Shown in pieces: positions 54,760 to 64,000 of a stretch of DNA of 64,000 bases (within the stretch, counting starts at the first letter, position 1; every line of letters starts with the position of its first letter). The notes beneath the pieces are model-generated. The model was not told where the DNA came from and did no database searches. It saw nothing but the letters and a program-made list of their open reading frames with translations. Source of the stretch: Pictodentalium vernedei (Eukaryota > Mollusca > Scaphopoda > Dentaliida > Dentaliidae); the NCBI GenBank assembly GCA_031216915.1, contig CM062297.1:833667337-833731336 (forward strand), read 5' to 3'. The translations under genes were made by a program, and so were the position numbers.

Positions 54760-55977
54760 TTAGTGGACGACATTCTGAGCAACAGATAACGGACCTAAAC
54801 AATGCAGGTCTCCAGAAATGGACTCAATATTTCTGAGATAAAAATTCGTAAATGTGGATGGCTGAGACCAATAATCAGCCTTCATTAAATCTGTAATAGC
54901 AACACTATTAGCATAAGCCCAGGAAGTAGAAAGAGCTCTTACTTCATGAGCAGAAATCTTAAGCACAGACTGCTGAGAAGAAGATAAATCTTCATAAGTA
55001 GTACGGATAATTAATTGAATCCATCTAGCAATAGAATGGACCGAAATGTCCTTTCTATTAGGCATTAAAGACAGAAAGAAACGTTTCCGTCCCTTTCTGA
55101 TAAACTGAGATCTCTGTTTATAGATACGTAACGCTCTAACAGGACAGAGTAAAGGCCTACGCCCGTCTGAAGACGGAAGAGCCTTAATAACAATAGGTTC
55201 CGGATATTTATTAGGAGCCTGATTCTTAGCTAAAAAACCCACATTAGTAGTGAAGGTGATAGTGTTCCCAACACTACGCTAATGAGAATCATCCACCGAC
55301 AGTGCATGAAGCTCACTGACTCTTCTAGCAGAAGAGAAAGCTAAGAGAAAAGCTGTCTTATAAGATAAGAATTTGAAATCTACTGTCCCAAGAGGTTCAA
55401 AAGGCTTTTCCTTCAATTTAAGAAGAACCCAAGCTAAATTCCACTTAGGAATTAATCTAAGAGTTCTGGGTCTATTTATCGAAAAGTTTCTAACCAACTT
55501 AGATAAAGAGACATTAGATCCAATTTGTAAACTATCATGATGTGCATAGGTATCAGATAACATAGATCTATAACCCTTTATAGTAACAGGCTGCAGTTTG
55601 ATTTCGTCAAACAAGTATACTAGAAAGTTTGCAATGTCTGGTATAGCGGGATCGAATATATCTACAGAATGATCCCTACACCAACGACGAAAAACCTTCC
55701 ACTTAGCCGCATAGTTTAGCGAAGAGGAGGTCCTCCTACAGTTAGAAATCGCGTCCACTGCTCGTCCTGTAAAGTGCTTGCCATGCAAGAAGGACCGCAC
55801 AACGGAAAAACGTGAAGGTTGAGACCTTGCGGGTTGTGATGGAGTTGGCGCGATTTCCCCTGCGAAAGAAGATCCTCCTGTGGAGGAAGCTTTCGCGGTA
55901 GGTCCCACAACAGACACCTGAGTAGATTTATCCACGGTCTCTGTGGCGACAGAGATGCTACCAACAGAATCTTGCAT
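54760..55977 (-). pseudogene. ORF3: tyrosine recombinase of DIRS copy B, one nonsense codon
   Basis: 405 codons from ATG 55977 to TAA 54760-54762, same length as the open ORF3 of copy A. Codon 233 (55281-55279) is TAG where A has TAT (Tyr). Upstream of it the core-binding domain and the first catalytic Arg (ARRVSELHAL) are kept. Downstream of it, still in frame, are the His-x-x-Arg box (SAHEVRALS), Trp and the nucleophilic Tyr (FTNFYLRNI), so the product lacks the rest of the active site. No other stop or frameshift is seen. The N-terminal end overlaps ORF2 by about 260 nt. Confidence 0.88.
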
Positions 55978-58004
55978 TGAGATTGTTTTATCTTTAGCAA
56001 TACTTGTTGAATTAACGGCGCTGGAGGATACGCATATCCTATCATTCCGTTCCAAGGGATCGACAGAGCGTCTACTGCAAATGCTCTTGGATCCGGACAC
56101 GGAGACACATACGTCTGCAACTGATTGTTGAGATGTGTCGCAAATAAGTCTATCATTGGCCGTTCCCATTGGTAGCAAATCTGATTGAATACTTGTATGT
56201 TGAGAGTCCACTCCGACAGCAACAAGCGACCCTTTCGTGAAAGGGAGTCTGCTAGCACATTCAGACGACCCGGTATGTGACGGACCGAAAGATGAACGTG
56301 ATGTTCTAGCACAAACAGAAGGATTCTTTCCGTTAGATTGAACAACGGAACTGAATGAGTGCCTCCCTGATTCCATATATACGCCACTACTGTCGTATTG
56401 TCGGATAGGATTTGGACATGAGCATCATGAATAATGTCCATCCAGTGACGTAACGCAAGCCAAATTGACATCATTTCCTTGATGTTTATGTGCTTGCACA
56501 GGAATTGCGGATCCCAAAGACCCTGGCATCTCGAATCCGTTGGGATTAATGATGCACCCCAACCTGTTTGACTGGCATCCGTCATAATGGTAAAACTCGG
56601 ATCCGGCAACTGCAGCGGAACTCCCTGAGTTAACCACTGAATGTTTGCCCAAGTCTGAATCTCTTGTTTCACTTGATCTGACAAGAGAACGTCTACATCG
56701 AGCGAATGAATTTTCACACTCCAATTCTGAGTCAAGAAAATTTGAAGAGGACGTGTGCGTAACCGCCCCATCGGAATGAGATCCGCGGCGGCTCCGCACA
56801 GACCTATCAGTCTCATAAATTCTCTCGCCGTGACTTTGTCTGCGTGCAGACAATAGCGAGCGTAACAACTGACTAATTTCGCTCTGGTTAACGGCAGACG
56901 AACGAGATTGTTGTGCGTCTCGAAGCTCATTCCCAGATGAGTGAATGACTTGGACGGCACCAGATCCGACTTCTCGTTTACTATAAAACCGAGACGTCGG
57001 AGCAATAGAAGAAGATTCTGAGCATCGTTCTGAAGCGTTAACTCGTTGCCGTACCTCTGAAGAATGTCGTCCAGGTAGGCCGACATTACCGCAGACGAAT
57101 GAGCTCGGAAGTAGATCATTACCGAGTTCATTACCCGAGTGAAAGCCCAGGGTGCTAGATTCAATCCGAAGCACATCGCCCGGAATTGATACACCACTCC
57201 TAGGACTGCGAAGCGTAGATACTTTCGGAATGTCGGATGTACCATGACGTGAAAGTACGCATCTTTGAGATCTATGCTCGTTGCATAATCGTTCACCCGA
57301 ATACTCGCTCTGACCGATCGAATCGTCTCCATATAAAACTTCGGAGCGACGATCAGCTTGTTTATCCAGCTCAAATCTATGACTGGACGGAATGAGCCGT
57401 CTGGTTTCGGAAACAGAAACAGATGGCCGTAGAATCCCGGAGATTCCTGGTTTTCTACGACCTCTACCGCATTCTTCATTAAAAGAGACTGCACTTCTGA
57501 TAACAGAGCGTCTCTTTTCTGCAGATTTGACGGAAGATGAGTCCACTTTGGACTTCGAGTTAATGGAGGCTTTCGTTTGAAGGATATCTTTAGACCTTCC
57601 GAAATCACTCCTCTCACCCAAGGGTCGTCCGTAATCGACGCCCATTCTTGTGAAAAGCTCGACAACCTTCCGCCAACCGGAACGCGATAGAGGTTTAAGC
57701 CATCACCTCCTGGACCTGCGAGGCCTGCGGTAGGAGAAACCACGTCTTCCACGGCCCGCACCTCGCCCCGTCGACCTCGGGGCGTCCGACCGATTGTCCC
57801 GGCCTGAAGGACGTCCCGAACGAGAGTCGCTATCCTGACGGTCTCTCGAATAAGACCAAGAGGACGCACCGGAACCTCTATAGGAACCTCTCTTGGGCGC
57901 ATTAGACCCAGAAGTGCCTGTCTTATTCGTGTCTGCTGTATCCGACTTCTTAGGAGCAGATTTGAACAACAGAGAATCCTTAGCTTTCTTTGTAATTTTA
58001 TCAT
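55716..58004 (-). CDS. ORF2: reverse transcriptase - RNase H - Dam-like polyprotein of DIRS copy B
   Basis: 762 codons from ATG 58004 in one frame (open a little further upstream); the start overlaps ORF1 by ~300 nt and the true start may differ. Counting from ATG: RT about 165-380 with catalytic Asp247 in SIDLKDAYFH and YLDD at 310-313; RNase H about 470-590 with Asp476 (MTDASQTGWG), Glu510 (IKEMM), Asp534 (LSDNTT) and Asp586 (LADSLSR); Dam-like region about 610-700 (MIDLFATHLN, AYPPAPLI, KILLVAS) with a degenerate catalytic motif. One codon is missing relative to copy A (NEKSDLV against NEEKSDLV), between YLDD and RNase H, probably neutral. By family it synthesises the element's DNA from RNA. 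The only full ORF2 in the window. Confidence 0.9.
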   Translation of the reverse strand: MIKLQRKLRILCCSNLLLRSRIQQTRIRQALLGLMRPREVPIEVPVRPLGLIRETVRIATLVRDVLQAGTIGRTPRGRRGEVRAVEDVVSPTAGLAGPGGDGLNLYRVPVGGRLSSFSQEWASITDDPWVRGVISEGLKISFKRKPPLTRSPKWTHLPSNLQKRDALLSEVQSLLMKNAVEVVENQESPGFYGHLFLFPKPDGSFRPVIDLSWINKLIVAPKFYMETIRSVRASIRVNDYATSIDLKDAYFHVMVHPTFRKYLRFAVLGVVYQFRAMCFGLNLAPWAFTRVMNSVMIYFRAHSSAVMSAYLDDILQRYGNELTLQNDAQNLLLLLRRLGFIVNEKSDLVPSKSFTHLGMSFETHNNLVRLPLTRAKLVSCYARYCLHADKVTAREFMRLIGLCGAAADLIPMGRLRTRPLQIFLTQNWSVKIHSLDVDVLLSDQVKQEIQTWANIQWLTQGVPLQLPDPSFTIMTDASQTGWGASLIPTDSRCQGLWDPQFLCKHINIKEMMSIWLALRHWMDIIHDAHVQILSDNTTVVAYIWNQGGTHSVPLFNLTERILLFVLEHHVHLSVRHIPGRLNVLADSLSRKGRLLLSEWTLNIQVFNQICYQWERPMIDLFATHLNNQLQTYVSPCPDPRAFAVDALSIPWNGMIGYAYPPAPLIQQVLLKIKQSQCKILLVASLSPQRPWINLLRCLLWDLPRKLPPQEDLLSQGKSRQLHHNPQGLNLHVFPLCGPSCMASTLQDEQWTRFLTVGGPPLR

Positions 58005-59805
58005 AAATAGCGGAAAGCTTGCCGTCAAAGAGAAGTTCTCCTGAGACTGAAGCGACTCTAAGAGAGTTCTTCACCTTAGAATCCACTAGTGTGGATGTAG
58101 CTAGGGCTGCGTCACGTCTAACCAACTCCAGATTTGCCACTGAAAGGGCGGAGTTACACGTGGAATAAGCTACTGCCCTTGAAAGAAGTCTTAAAGAGGA
58201 TTGTATATCCTGAAACTCTTTCCCCTGAAGGTGCAGTGATAATGCCTTAGTAAGGTGATCTGCGTAAGATAAGGCATCTAAATTGGCTCTGTTAGACGCA
58301 ATAGCTGTTTCCAACACCGCGGTTGGAATAGAAGCTGATGACGGTAATGATAGCTCTAAGTCTTCCGCCTCGTCGTCCATACGCAGAGGAACTCTCGGTA
58401 TACCCTGTCCTGCCGTATCGAATTTACTCCTTGCATTAATGAAAGGCAGGTTGAGAGTATTAGCGGACAAGAAACCTGCTTTCCCCGTCCTGGAAGCAAG
58501 TTTAAATATAGCGTCGTTCAATAATTCAAATGTTCTTGCAACATTATTGGACTGCGACGGAAACTCGGGAGCGATGTCCCTGAACCGCTCAAAAAATTCA
58601 GAGTCCAATGACGCTATAATTCTCTTGTCCGGAACCGCAGCAGTCTGGCCCGACGGAACAACTTGAGGGAGAAAGTGCCGGATGAAGTCCACGGCAGCTT
58701 TATGTTGTTCCGAAAGGGATAGCTCCAAGTCATCCGTATCCCTTTCACCATCCGGTCGGACCTCATGATGTTCCCGGTCGTCCGCCCCCGATGCATCGGC
58801 GGAGCGTACCGACCCAGCGCCGTCGGATAATTCTCGATCCGACACCGTTTCTGTCGGCTGCTGGGATGCTGCGATAAGCTGTGCTATCTGCACAAGAATG
58901 TCCGGCGTAGAGACCTGCGGAGGCGCAGTCTTTCGCTGCTTCGCTGAGGGCAGCTCCTCATCAGATGGCTCCCGCATACTTTTCCTATGCGAACGTCCGG
59001 AGTCCATCGGTCTCGAATCCCTGGCTGCCGGATGGTGTGACCTGGTCGCCGAAGAATCCTTGATCGGCGAAGCTGGTAATATATCGGCAGTCAGGCAGCC
59101 AAGGTGCGGTCGTGTGCGCTGACGAGAAGAGGAAGCCTTAACAGTCTCTGCGGACTGCTTATACAACGGAGCGTCCCGAGCGACGGACGTATGCTCCGCT
59201 AAAGACACATTTTGTACCACAACATCTGGTCCCAGATGTTGTTGTACGAGAGAGGGGCCTCTCTCGCTCGCGGCCCGGCTGGACCTGGACGAGCTAGGAA
59301 CCGGACTCAAAGGCTTCCTCCGTTCTCGCTTACTATCCGCCGTCACTGGGTGTGCATCTATTATGTTTATAGTGCTCGCATCACCCAAAATTTCCTCCTG
59401 GACCGCATCGGACGAACCCGGCTGCCGAACCATTCGGTGAATGGACGCTACACCGGGCGAGCTATCGGTCGACATTTGTCTAATCTCCATGAGCACTTTT
59501 GCCGCTAGCTCTGAATTCATTTGTGATGACGGACGCACACTTGTAGAAGATAACATGGAAACATTACCCTGTTCTGGTTCCTCTGAAATAGAAACTGAGA
59601 GAGTAGAGTGACCTTGCAGAGAAAGAGCCGGCATAGCCCTTTCTCCAGAAACAACATATCGTGACACACGTTTCCAATGTTTCTCATCCCAATATTCACA
59701 TATATGACAGGGATTAATGCGAGAACACTGACTACAATTAATACAATGATCATGAAAGTCAGAGGAAGATTTCTTCCTATTACAATTTGAACAATGTCCC
59801 TTCAT
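57703..59805 (-). CDS. ORF1: Gag-like protein of DIRS copy B
   Basis: 700 aa from ATG 59805; the frame is open 17 codons upstream, but that part has no ATG. The N-terminus holds a Cys-rich cluster (CSNC at 5-8, HCINCSQC at 20-27, CHIC at 33-36: C-x2-C-x12-C-x2-C-x2-C-x5-C-x2-C), likely zinc-binding. The middle (about 100-350) is hydrophilic and Ser/Arg/Asp-rich. About 370-600 contains the conserved block LNLPFINARSKFDTAGQGIP. The C-terminus (about 620-700) is RG/RS-rich (KRGSYRGSGASS, SGRPSGRDNR, RRPRRSRR) and probably binds nucleic acid. Long but within the range of DIRS ORF1. The only intact ORF1 here. Confidence 0.85.
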   Translation of the reverse strand: MKGHCSNCNRKKSSSDFHDHCINCSQCSRINPCHICEYWDEKHWKRVSRYVVSGERAMPALSLQGHSTLSVSISEEPEQGNVSMLSSTSVRPSSQMNSELAAKVLMEIRQMSTDSSPGVASIHRMVRQPGSSDAVQEEILGDASTINIIDAHPVTADSKRERRKPLSPVPSSSRSSRAASERGPSLVQQHLGPDVVVQNVSLAEHTSVARDAPLYKQSAETVKASSSRQRTRPHLGCLTADILPASPIKDSSATRSHHPAARDSRPMDSGRSHRKSMREPSDEELPSAKQRKTAPPQVSTPDILVQIAQLIAASQQPTETVSDRELSDGAGSVRSADASGADDREHHEVRPDGERDTDDLELSLSEQHKAAVDFIRHFLPQVVPSGQTAAVPDKRIIASLDSEFFERFRDIAPEFPSQSNNVARTFELLNDAIFKLASRTGKAGFLSANTLNLPFINARSKFDTAGQGIPRVPLRMDDEAEDLELSLPSSASIPTAVLETAIASNRANLDALSYADHLTKALSLHLQGKEFQDIQSSLRLLSRAVAYSTCNSALSVANLELVRRDAALATSTLVDSKVKNSLRVASVSGELLFDGKLSAIYDKITKKAKDSLLFKSAPKKSDTADTNKTGTSGSNAPKRGSYRGSGASSWSYSRDRQDSDSRSGRPSGRDNRSDAPRSTGRGAGRGRRGFSYRRPRRSRR

Positions 59806-60893
59806 TGTGAAAGAACAACAATAAGTCCTAGTTACTCGCAAAAACCCCTGACACAAAGATACATAATAACATGATCCATTAATAAATGAAAAAACAATTG
59901 CAAATCAAAATAATTTTGAAAAAATATTTTTTCAGCGAAGCCCAAGTTGCTGAAAAGTAACGTTGAGCCCCGATGGATCCGATGGCAAAGTGTGGTCAAA
60001 AAGTTTAAATTTATATTAAATAATTAATGAGACACTTACGGATAATATAAATGTATCTATAGTGAGATAAACTACAGCAAAGGCAAACAGCCCCCCTCAA
60101 AAAAGGCTGTTGCCAATGTAAACAAACAGTGTAAAAACACCAGAAAACATGACTCCAGGCACTAAAAAAAACTGGCCCGGAATCAGTCATCAAATTACAC
60201 TCTATCTGATGCAAAACAGAGACTCCCAGGGGAGAATCTGCAGAACATCAGATGGAAGATGCAGAACACAAACGTTATACACTCATGGGTGAAAACGTAA
60301 CTATGGGGAAAATAACAGAAAACATTCTGTAACCAAGCAACTCTCCCAGGAAATTTTAGAAATGAAATTTCTCAAAAATATGCCAAAAGCATGGGAGAAT
60401 TGCAAGGGGGGACTTTAGAAGGCTAGGGGAGAGGAAACACTGAATAAGCAGTGCAACAATTAGCAAGAATGACAACAAGAGGCCCATGCCTCGAAAATAG
60501 GCAACTTAACATAATTTCATCAAAAAATTTTAAGTACAGCCCTGATTATTTTTTGTCACTTCTTTTTCCTCTCCTCCTTCTATCCTCCTTAGAATCACAT
60601 TTTCTCCAAAAATTACGTGTCTGGCATCCTTTAAACTGAGATTTACAAGCACAAAGATCAGTGAGATGTTGACTGATGAAGGGCCAAACAGAGAATGATA
60701 ATTGGCGCCAATTTCGGGACGTCTGCGTCACTGCGCATGCGCAGTAGAGGCGTAGTATGGAGGTCCTTTAGGACATGATTTCTTTTTGTTTTGGATGCAA
60801 ATTTTGGGGATTGGGGGGCAAAATTTGTGTTTGGCCCTGGTTTTGTTAGTGTTAGCACCAGCTAAGTCTGGGTCATTGGTACAGTATAAAAAT

Positions 60894-61854
60894 ATATGTT
60901 TATAGAGCTGTTTTATTTCAGTTTATTGGAGAGTGCCAATAGGCACTCTCAATAGATTGTAACAAAACATTTATGTACAAAATTTTGCTAAACCAATGCT
61001 CCCTTTGCCGCCAGCAATAGAATCTTCGAAAAAATACTCCTGTTACAAATCACATTTTAAAAATAATTCAGCACCAGTTAACCAGTGTGCACACAAGAAA
61101 AGAACACTAAGTGGCTGATAAAGTCAGAAGGAGGGGAGAGTAACCCACTGCTAAGCCTACCCACACACAAGAAGGACTCCAACAGCCTGAAGAGGGAAGG
61201 AAACCCATAAAGTAATTGGCTGTATGCCCTATGTATCAAACAAGAAAAACTAAGAAATTTGCACTCAATAGAAAGGATGGATGTTAGAAGATAGCAACAT
61301 TTACTTGACACCAAATGATAAAACACAATCCATAAGTGGTATTGACAGTCCATCTAGAAGAATACACCATTGAACTACTCAACAGAAACCAACCCCTATG
61401 TCAGCAACAGGACTAAATAAGGTAGGTGTGAAGGGGCAATTACTGAAGAGGTGGTCTGAATAGAATGATCCATACCTTTGCAACATTAGTGGATAAAGAG
61501 AAAAAATTCGGCCATGAGAAGTCCAGACAAGTTGAGAATGCACTGCACAAATGGTGCCACAAGAAAGGCATAGCCATCCATCCTGTAAAGGTCAGCACCT
61601 TGAGGCAACCTGGAATGCAACTAGCATCTGAACAAAAATAGCTCACTTGTTTACAAGTACACTGAAATTGAATGTGTTATTATCTGATCCCAGATGTTCA
61701 CCACAACTGTTGAGGAGTTTGGTATAATAAGAATGTGAAGACAGAAGAGGTGCGTGCAGAGCTTCAAGCTCATAAGAATTGCTGATGAATCCTTCTGAAT
61801 TGTATGCAGCATGTTCAGTGAAAGTTGGTCTGACACGGAGATGTAAGAGCTGAT
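60894..61854. other. unassigned DNA with a GGAGAGTGCC palindrome
   Basis: TTATTGGAGAGTGCC-AATA-GGCACTCTC then AATAGATTGTAACAAAAC at about 60919-60965, the clearest member of the palindrome family. The rest (61000-61854) shows no gene, SINE or TIR. Confidence 0.45.
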
Positions 61855-63580
61855 AATGAAAGTGTCAATGACACTGTAGCTCAACTTGACAAACTTGAAC
61901 TTGGTAAGTTATAAATGAAATGGCAAAATTGAAGATCATTTGTACCAATGTCATTTTTTTTGCCAGTGGCAACATTTTTAGACAGAAACCGAAGAAAATC
62001 GATAGCTCTCATCTAGAAGCCTCCCCAAATAAGCATGCCAGGTTTCAAAGCAATCCGATCATAAATGTGCCCTGTAGGGTGTACAAAAGGGAAATATTGT
62101 GATCTGACTAGACTAAATTCTAAGAACGTTGGCCGTGGCAACATTTTTTGACAGAAATGGAAGAAAATCGATAGCTCCCATCTAGAGGTCACTGTAAATA
62201 AGCATACCAGGTTTCAAAGCAATCTAATCATAAATGTGCCCTGTAGGGTGAGCCAAAGGGAAATATTGTGGTCTGACTAAACTAAGTTCTAAGAATGTTG
62301 GCTGTGGCAACATTTTTTGATGGAAATTGAAGAAAATCTATAGCTTCCATCTAGAGGTCACCCCAAACAAGCATGCCAGGTTTCAAAGCAATCCGATCAT
62401 AAATGGACCCTGTAGGGTGTGCCAAAGAGAAATATTGAGTCTTCTGACTAAACTAAGTTCTAAGAACGTTGGCCGCGGCAACATTTTTTGACAGAAATTG
62501 AAGAAAATCGATAGCTCCCATCTAAAGGTCTCCCCAAACAAGCATACCAGATTTCAAAGCAATCTGATCATAAATGGGCCCTGTAGGGTGTGCCAAAGGG
62601 AAATATTGTGGTTTGACTAAACTAAGTTCTATGAACGTTGGCCGTGGCTACATTTTTTGCCGGAAATTGAAGAAAATCGATAGCTCCCATCTAGAGGTGA
62701 CCCTAAATAAGCATACCAGGTTTCAAAGCAATCAAATCATAAATGTGCCCTGTAGGGTGTGCCAAAGGGAAATATTGTGGTTTGACTAAACTAAGTTCTA
62801 AGAACGTTGGCCGCGGCAACATTTTTTGACGGAAATTGAAGAAAATCGATAGCTCCCATCTAGAGGTCACCCCAAACAAGCATGCCAGGTTTCAAAGCAA
62901 TCCGATCATAAATGTACCCTGTAGGGTGTGCCAAAGGGAAATATTGAGTCTTCTGACTAAACTAAGTTCTAAGAACGTTGGCCGCGGCAACATTTTTTGA
63001 CAGAAATTGACGAAAATCGATAGCTCCCATCTAGAGGTCTCCCCAAACAAGCATACCAGGTTTCAAAGCAATCTGATCATAAATGTGCCCTGTAGGGTGT
63101 GCCAAAGGGAAATATTGAGGTCTGACTAAACTAAGTTCTACAAACGTTGGCCGTGGCAACATTTTTTGCCGGAAATTGAAGAAAATCGATAGCTCCCATC
63201 TAGAGGTCACCCTAAATAAGCATACCAGGTTTCAAAGCAATCAAATCATAAATGTGCCCTGTAGGGTGTGCCAAAGGGAAATATTGTGGTTTGACTAAAC
63301 TAAGTTCTAAGAACGTTGGCCGCGGCAACATTTTTTGACGGAAATTGAAGAAAATCGATAGCTCCCATCTAGAGGTCACCCCAAACAAGCATACCAAGTT
63401 TCAAAGTAATCTGATCATAAATGCGATCTGTGAGGTGTGCCAAAGGAAATTGTGGACGTACGTACTAACGTACTAACATACTAACGTACGTACGTACGTA
63501 CGTGTACGTACGTACGTACGTACGCCGACGGACGAGAAGTGATGGCAATAGCTCAGCTTGACTTTGTCAAGTTGAGCTAA
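61855..63580 (+). mobile_element. pearl/Helitron-like element with ~169 bp units (copy 2)
   Basis: Begins AATGAAAGTGTCAATGACAC and ends in the same hairpin and CTAA as 44150-45807. The first ~300 bp are almost identical to that copy. The unit order differs slightly (GAGTCTTCTGAC, GTGGTTTGAC, GTGGTTTGAC, GAGTCTTCTGAC, GAGGTCTGAC, GTGGTTTGAC), and the terminal microsatellite is expanded to a long (GTAC)n run at about 63453-63522. Confidence 0.75.
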
Positions 63581-63674
63581 AAATGGAGGTGTTCCCTGGC
63601 AGTGATTCGAGTCATTTTGTGATGCACAAGAAGCGATGCCATTCACAACAAACAGTGAAATCCAATGATTCTAC

Positions 63675-63927
63675 CAGGCCTGAAAATAAGCAGTCTGACA
63701 TTTGCAGAATGAGGTCCCCAGAGGGTGAATTTGATAATGCTATCCCATACAGTGGGGCAATTCATCTTCTGGATACCTCTTTCTGTTCAGTTTTGAGACC
63801 CTGATTCAGAATGAGGTTCACAGAGGGTAAATTTAGGAATGCTACCCTGCTGTGCAGGGTAGCATCCCTAAATTCACCCTCTGGGGACCTCATTTTGCAG
63901 ATGACAGTCTGCTTATTTTCTGGCTTG
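63675..63927. mobile_element. long-TIR MITE, second copy
   Basis: Same family as 33580-33831, inverted relative to it: CAGGCCTGAAAATAAGCAGT ... CTGCTTATTTTCTGGCTTG with the hairpin GATGCTACCC-type block ATGCTACCCTGCTGTGCAGG-GTAGCAT. Flanks GATTCTAC / GATCCTAC form an 8 bp target duplication with one mismatch. Confidence 0.7.
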
Positions 63928-64000
63928 GATCCTACATAAAACAATTATATAGGTCTTAAGGTAAGCAATCCTTCCTTCCACAGGAAGTGAATGAAGGTGG

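Larger units (their letters stand above)
53758..60893 (-). mobile_element. DIRS-type retrotransposon copy B, structurally complete
   Basis: 7136 bp on the minus strand, from ATTTTTATACTGTACC (left end, 60893) to TTTTTTAAC (right end, 53758). Left ITR about 60893-60691 and right ITR about 53985-53758 are inverted copies; the right one carries ~39 extra terminal bases. ORF1 59805-57703, ORF2 58004-55716, ORF3 55977-54760 overlap in three frames. 3' region: interrupted poly-G (about 54635-54662), stem-loop (54258-54293), ICR (54061-54149). The only obvious disabling lesion is a nonsense codon in ORF3. No target duplication is seen (left flank AACATAT, right flank TTTTTATGCC). Confidence 0.93.

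Noticed and set aside
60460..60500. ACAAGAGGCCCATGCCTC as the start of another pearl-type element inside DIRS B
   Set aside because: The surrounding sequence aligns with the DIRS 5' leader of copy 2 (TTGTTGTCATTCT, AAGTTACCTATTTTC), so the match is a short local similarity.

Overview
The window is intron-rich, repeat-dominated eukaryotic DNA, most likely from a mollusc and probably a bivalve. That assignment rests on recognised repeat styles: 'pearl'-type tandem-repeat elements that begin ACAAGAGGCCC-like, carry (ACGG/GTCC)n stretches and end in hairpins, plus ~156-170 bp units containing GGTCAAGGTCACAGTGACC. It is inference; no species can be named. No prokaryotic gene organisation is present.

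The one host gene recognised is SPCS3 (signal peptidase complex subunit 3, SPC22/23) on the + strand. Its penultimate coding exon is at 18997-19112 and its terminal coding exon at 39426-39555, with good splice sites and a split codon that joins correctly. The ~20.3 kb intron between them, and the DNA upstream of the first exon, are packed with transposons.

The dominant element is a DIRS-type tyrosine-recombinase retrotransposon family with six copies. B (53758-60893, minus, 7.1 kb) is structurally complete: ~200 bp inverted terminal repeats, ORF1 (Gag-like), ORF2 (RT-RNase H-Dam-like), ORF3 (tyrosine recombinase, YR) and an 89 bp internal complementary region (ICR) that spells the circle junction of the two termini. 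Its YR has one nonsense codon. A (4177-8901, +) has an open YR but lacks its 5' part and has a 19 nt deletion in ORF2. Four other copies (1: 1-4176; 2: 10897-17914; 3: 21226-25949; 4: 20776-21225 plus 25950-32434) form a sub-family in which the RT region is deleted and the ORFs are shredded, while the ITRs, ICR and a 3' stem-loop are preserved. Copy 3 is nested in copy 4 and copy 1 in A, so these defective elements were moved, presumably in trans.

Region by region: 1-8901 DIRS copies 1 and A; 8904-10048 pearl-type array; 10897-17914 DIRS 2; 17915-18996 diverged tandem repeats; 18997-19112 SPCS3 exon; 19.5-20.8 kb MITE and pearl-type element; 20776-32434 nested DIRS 3 in 4; 32.4-39.4 kb piggyBac-like MITEs, a 163 bp tandem repeat, a long-TIR MITE with 9 bp TSD, a foldback, a dead Tc1-like transposon, and TIR elements; 39426-39555 SPCS3 last exon; 39.8-49.3 kb a run of Helitron-like (pearl) elements with CTAA ends; 49.3-53.7 kb MITEs, foldbacks and a 5S-derived SINE; 53758-60893 DIRS B; 61.9-63.6 kb a second copy of the 170 bp pearl array; 63675-63927 a second long-TIR MITE.

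The most interesting content is the DIRS system: an autonomous-type lineage whose copies carry different defects, and an RT-less parasitic lineage with a duplicated gag segment living on it, both concentrated in sense orientation in and beside one housekeeping gene.
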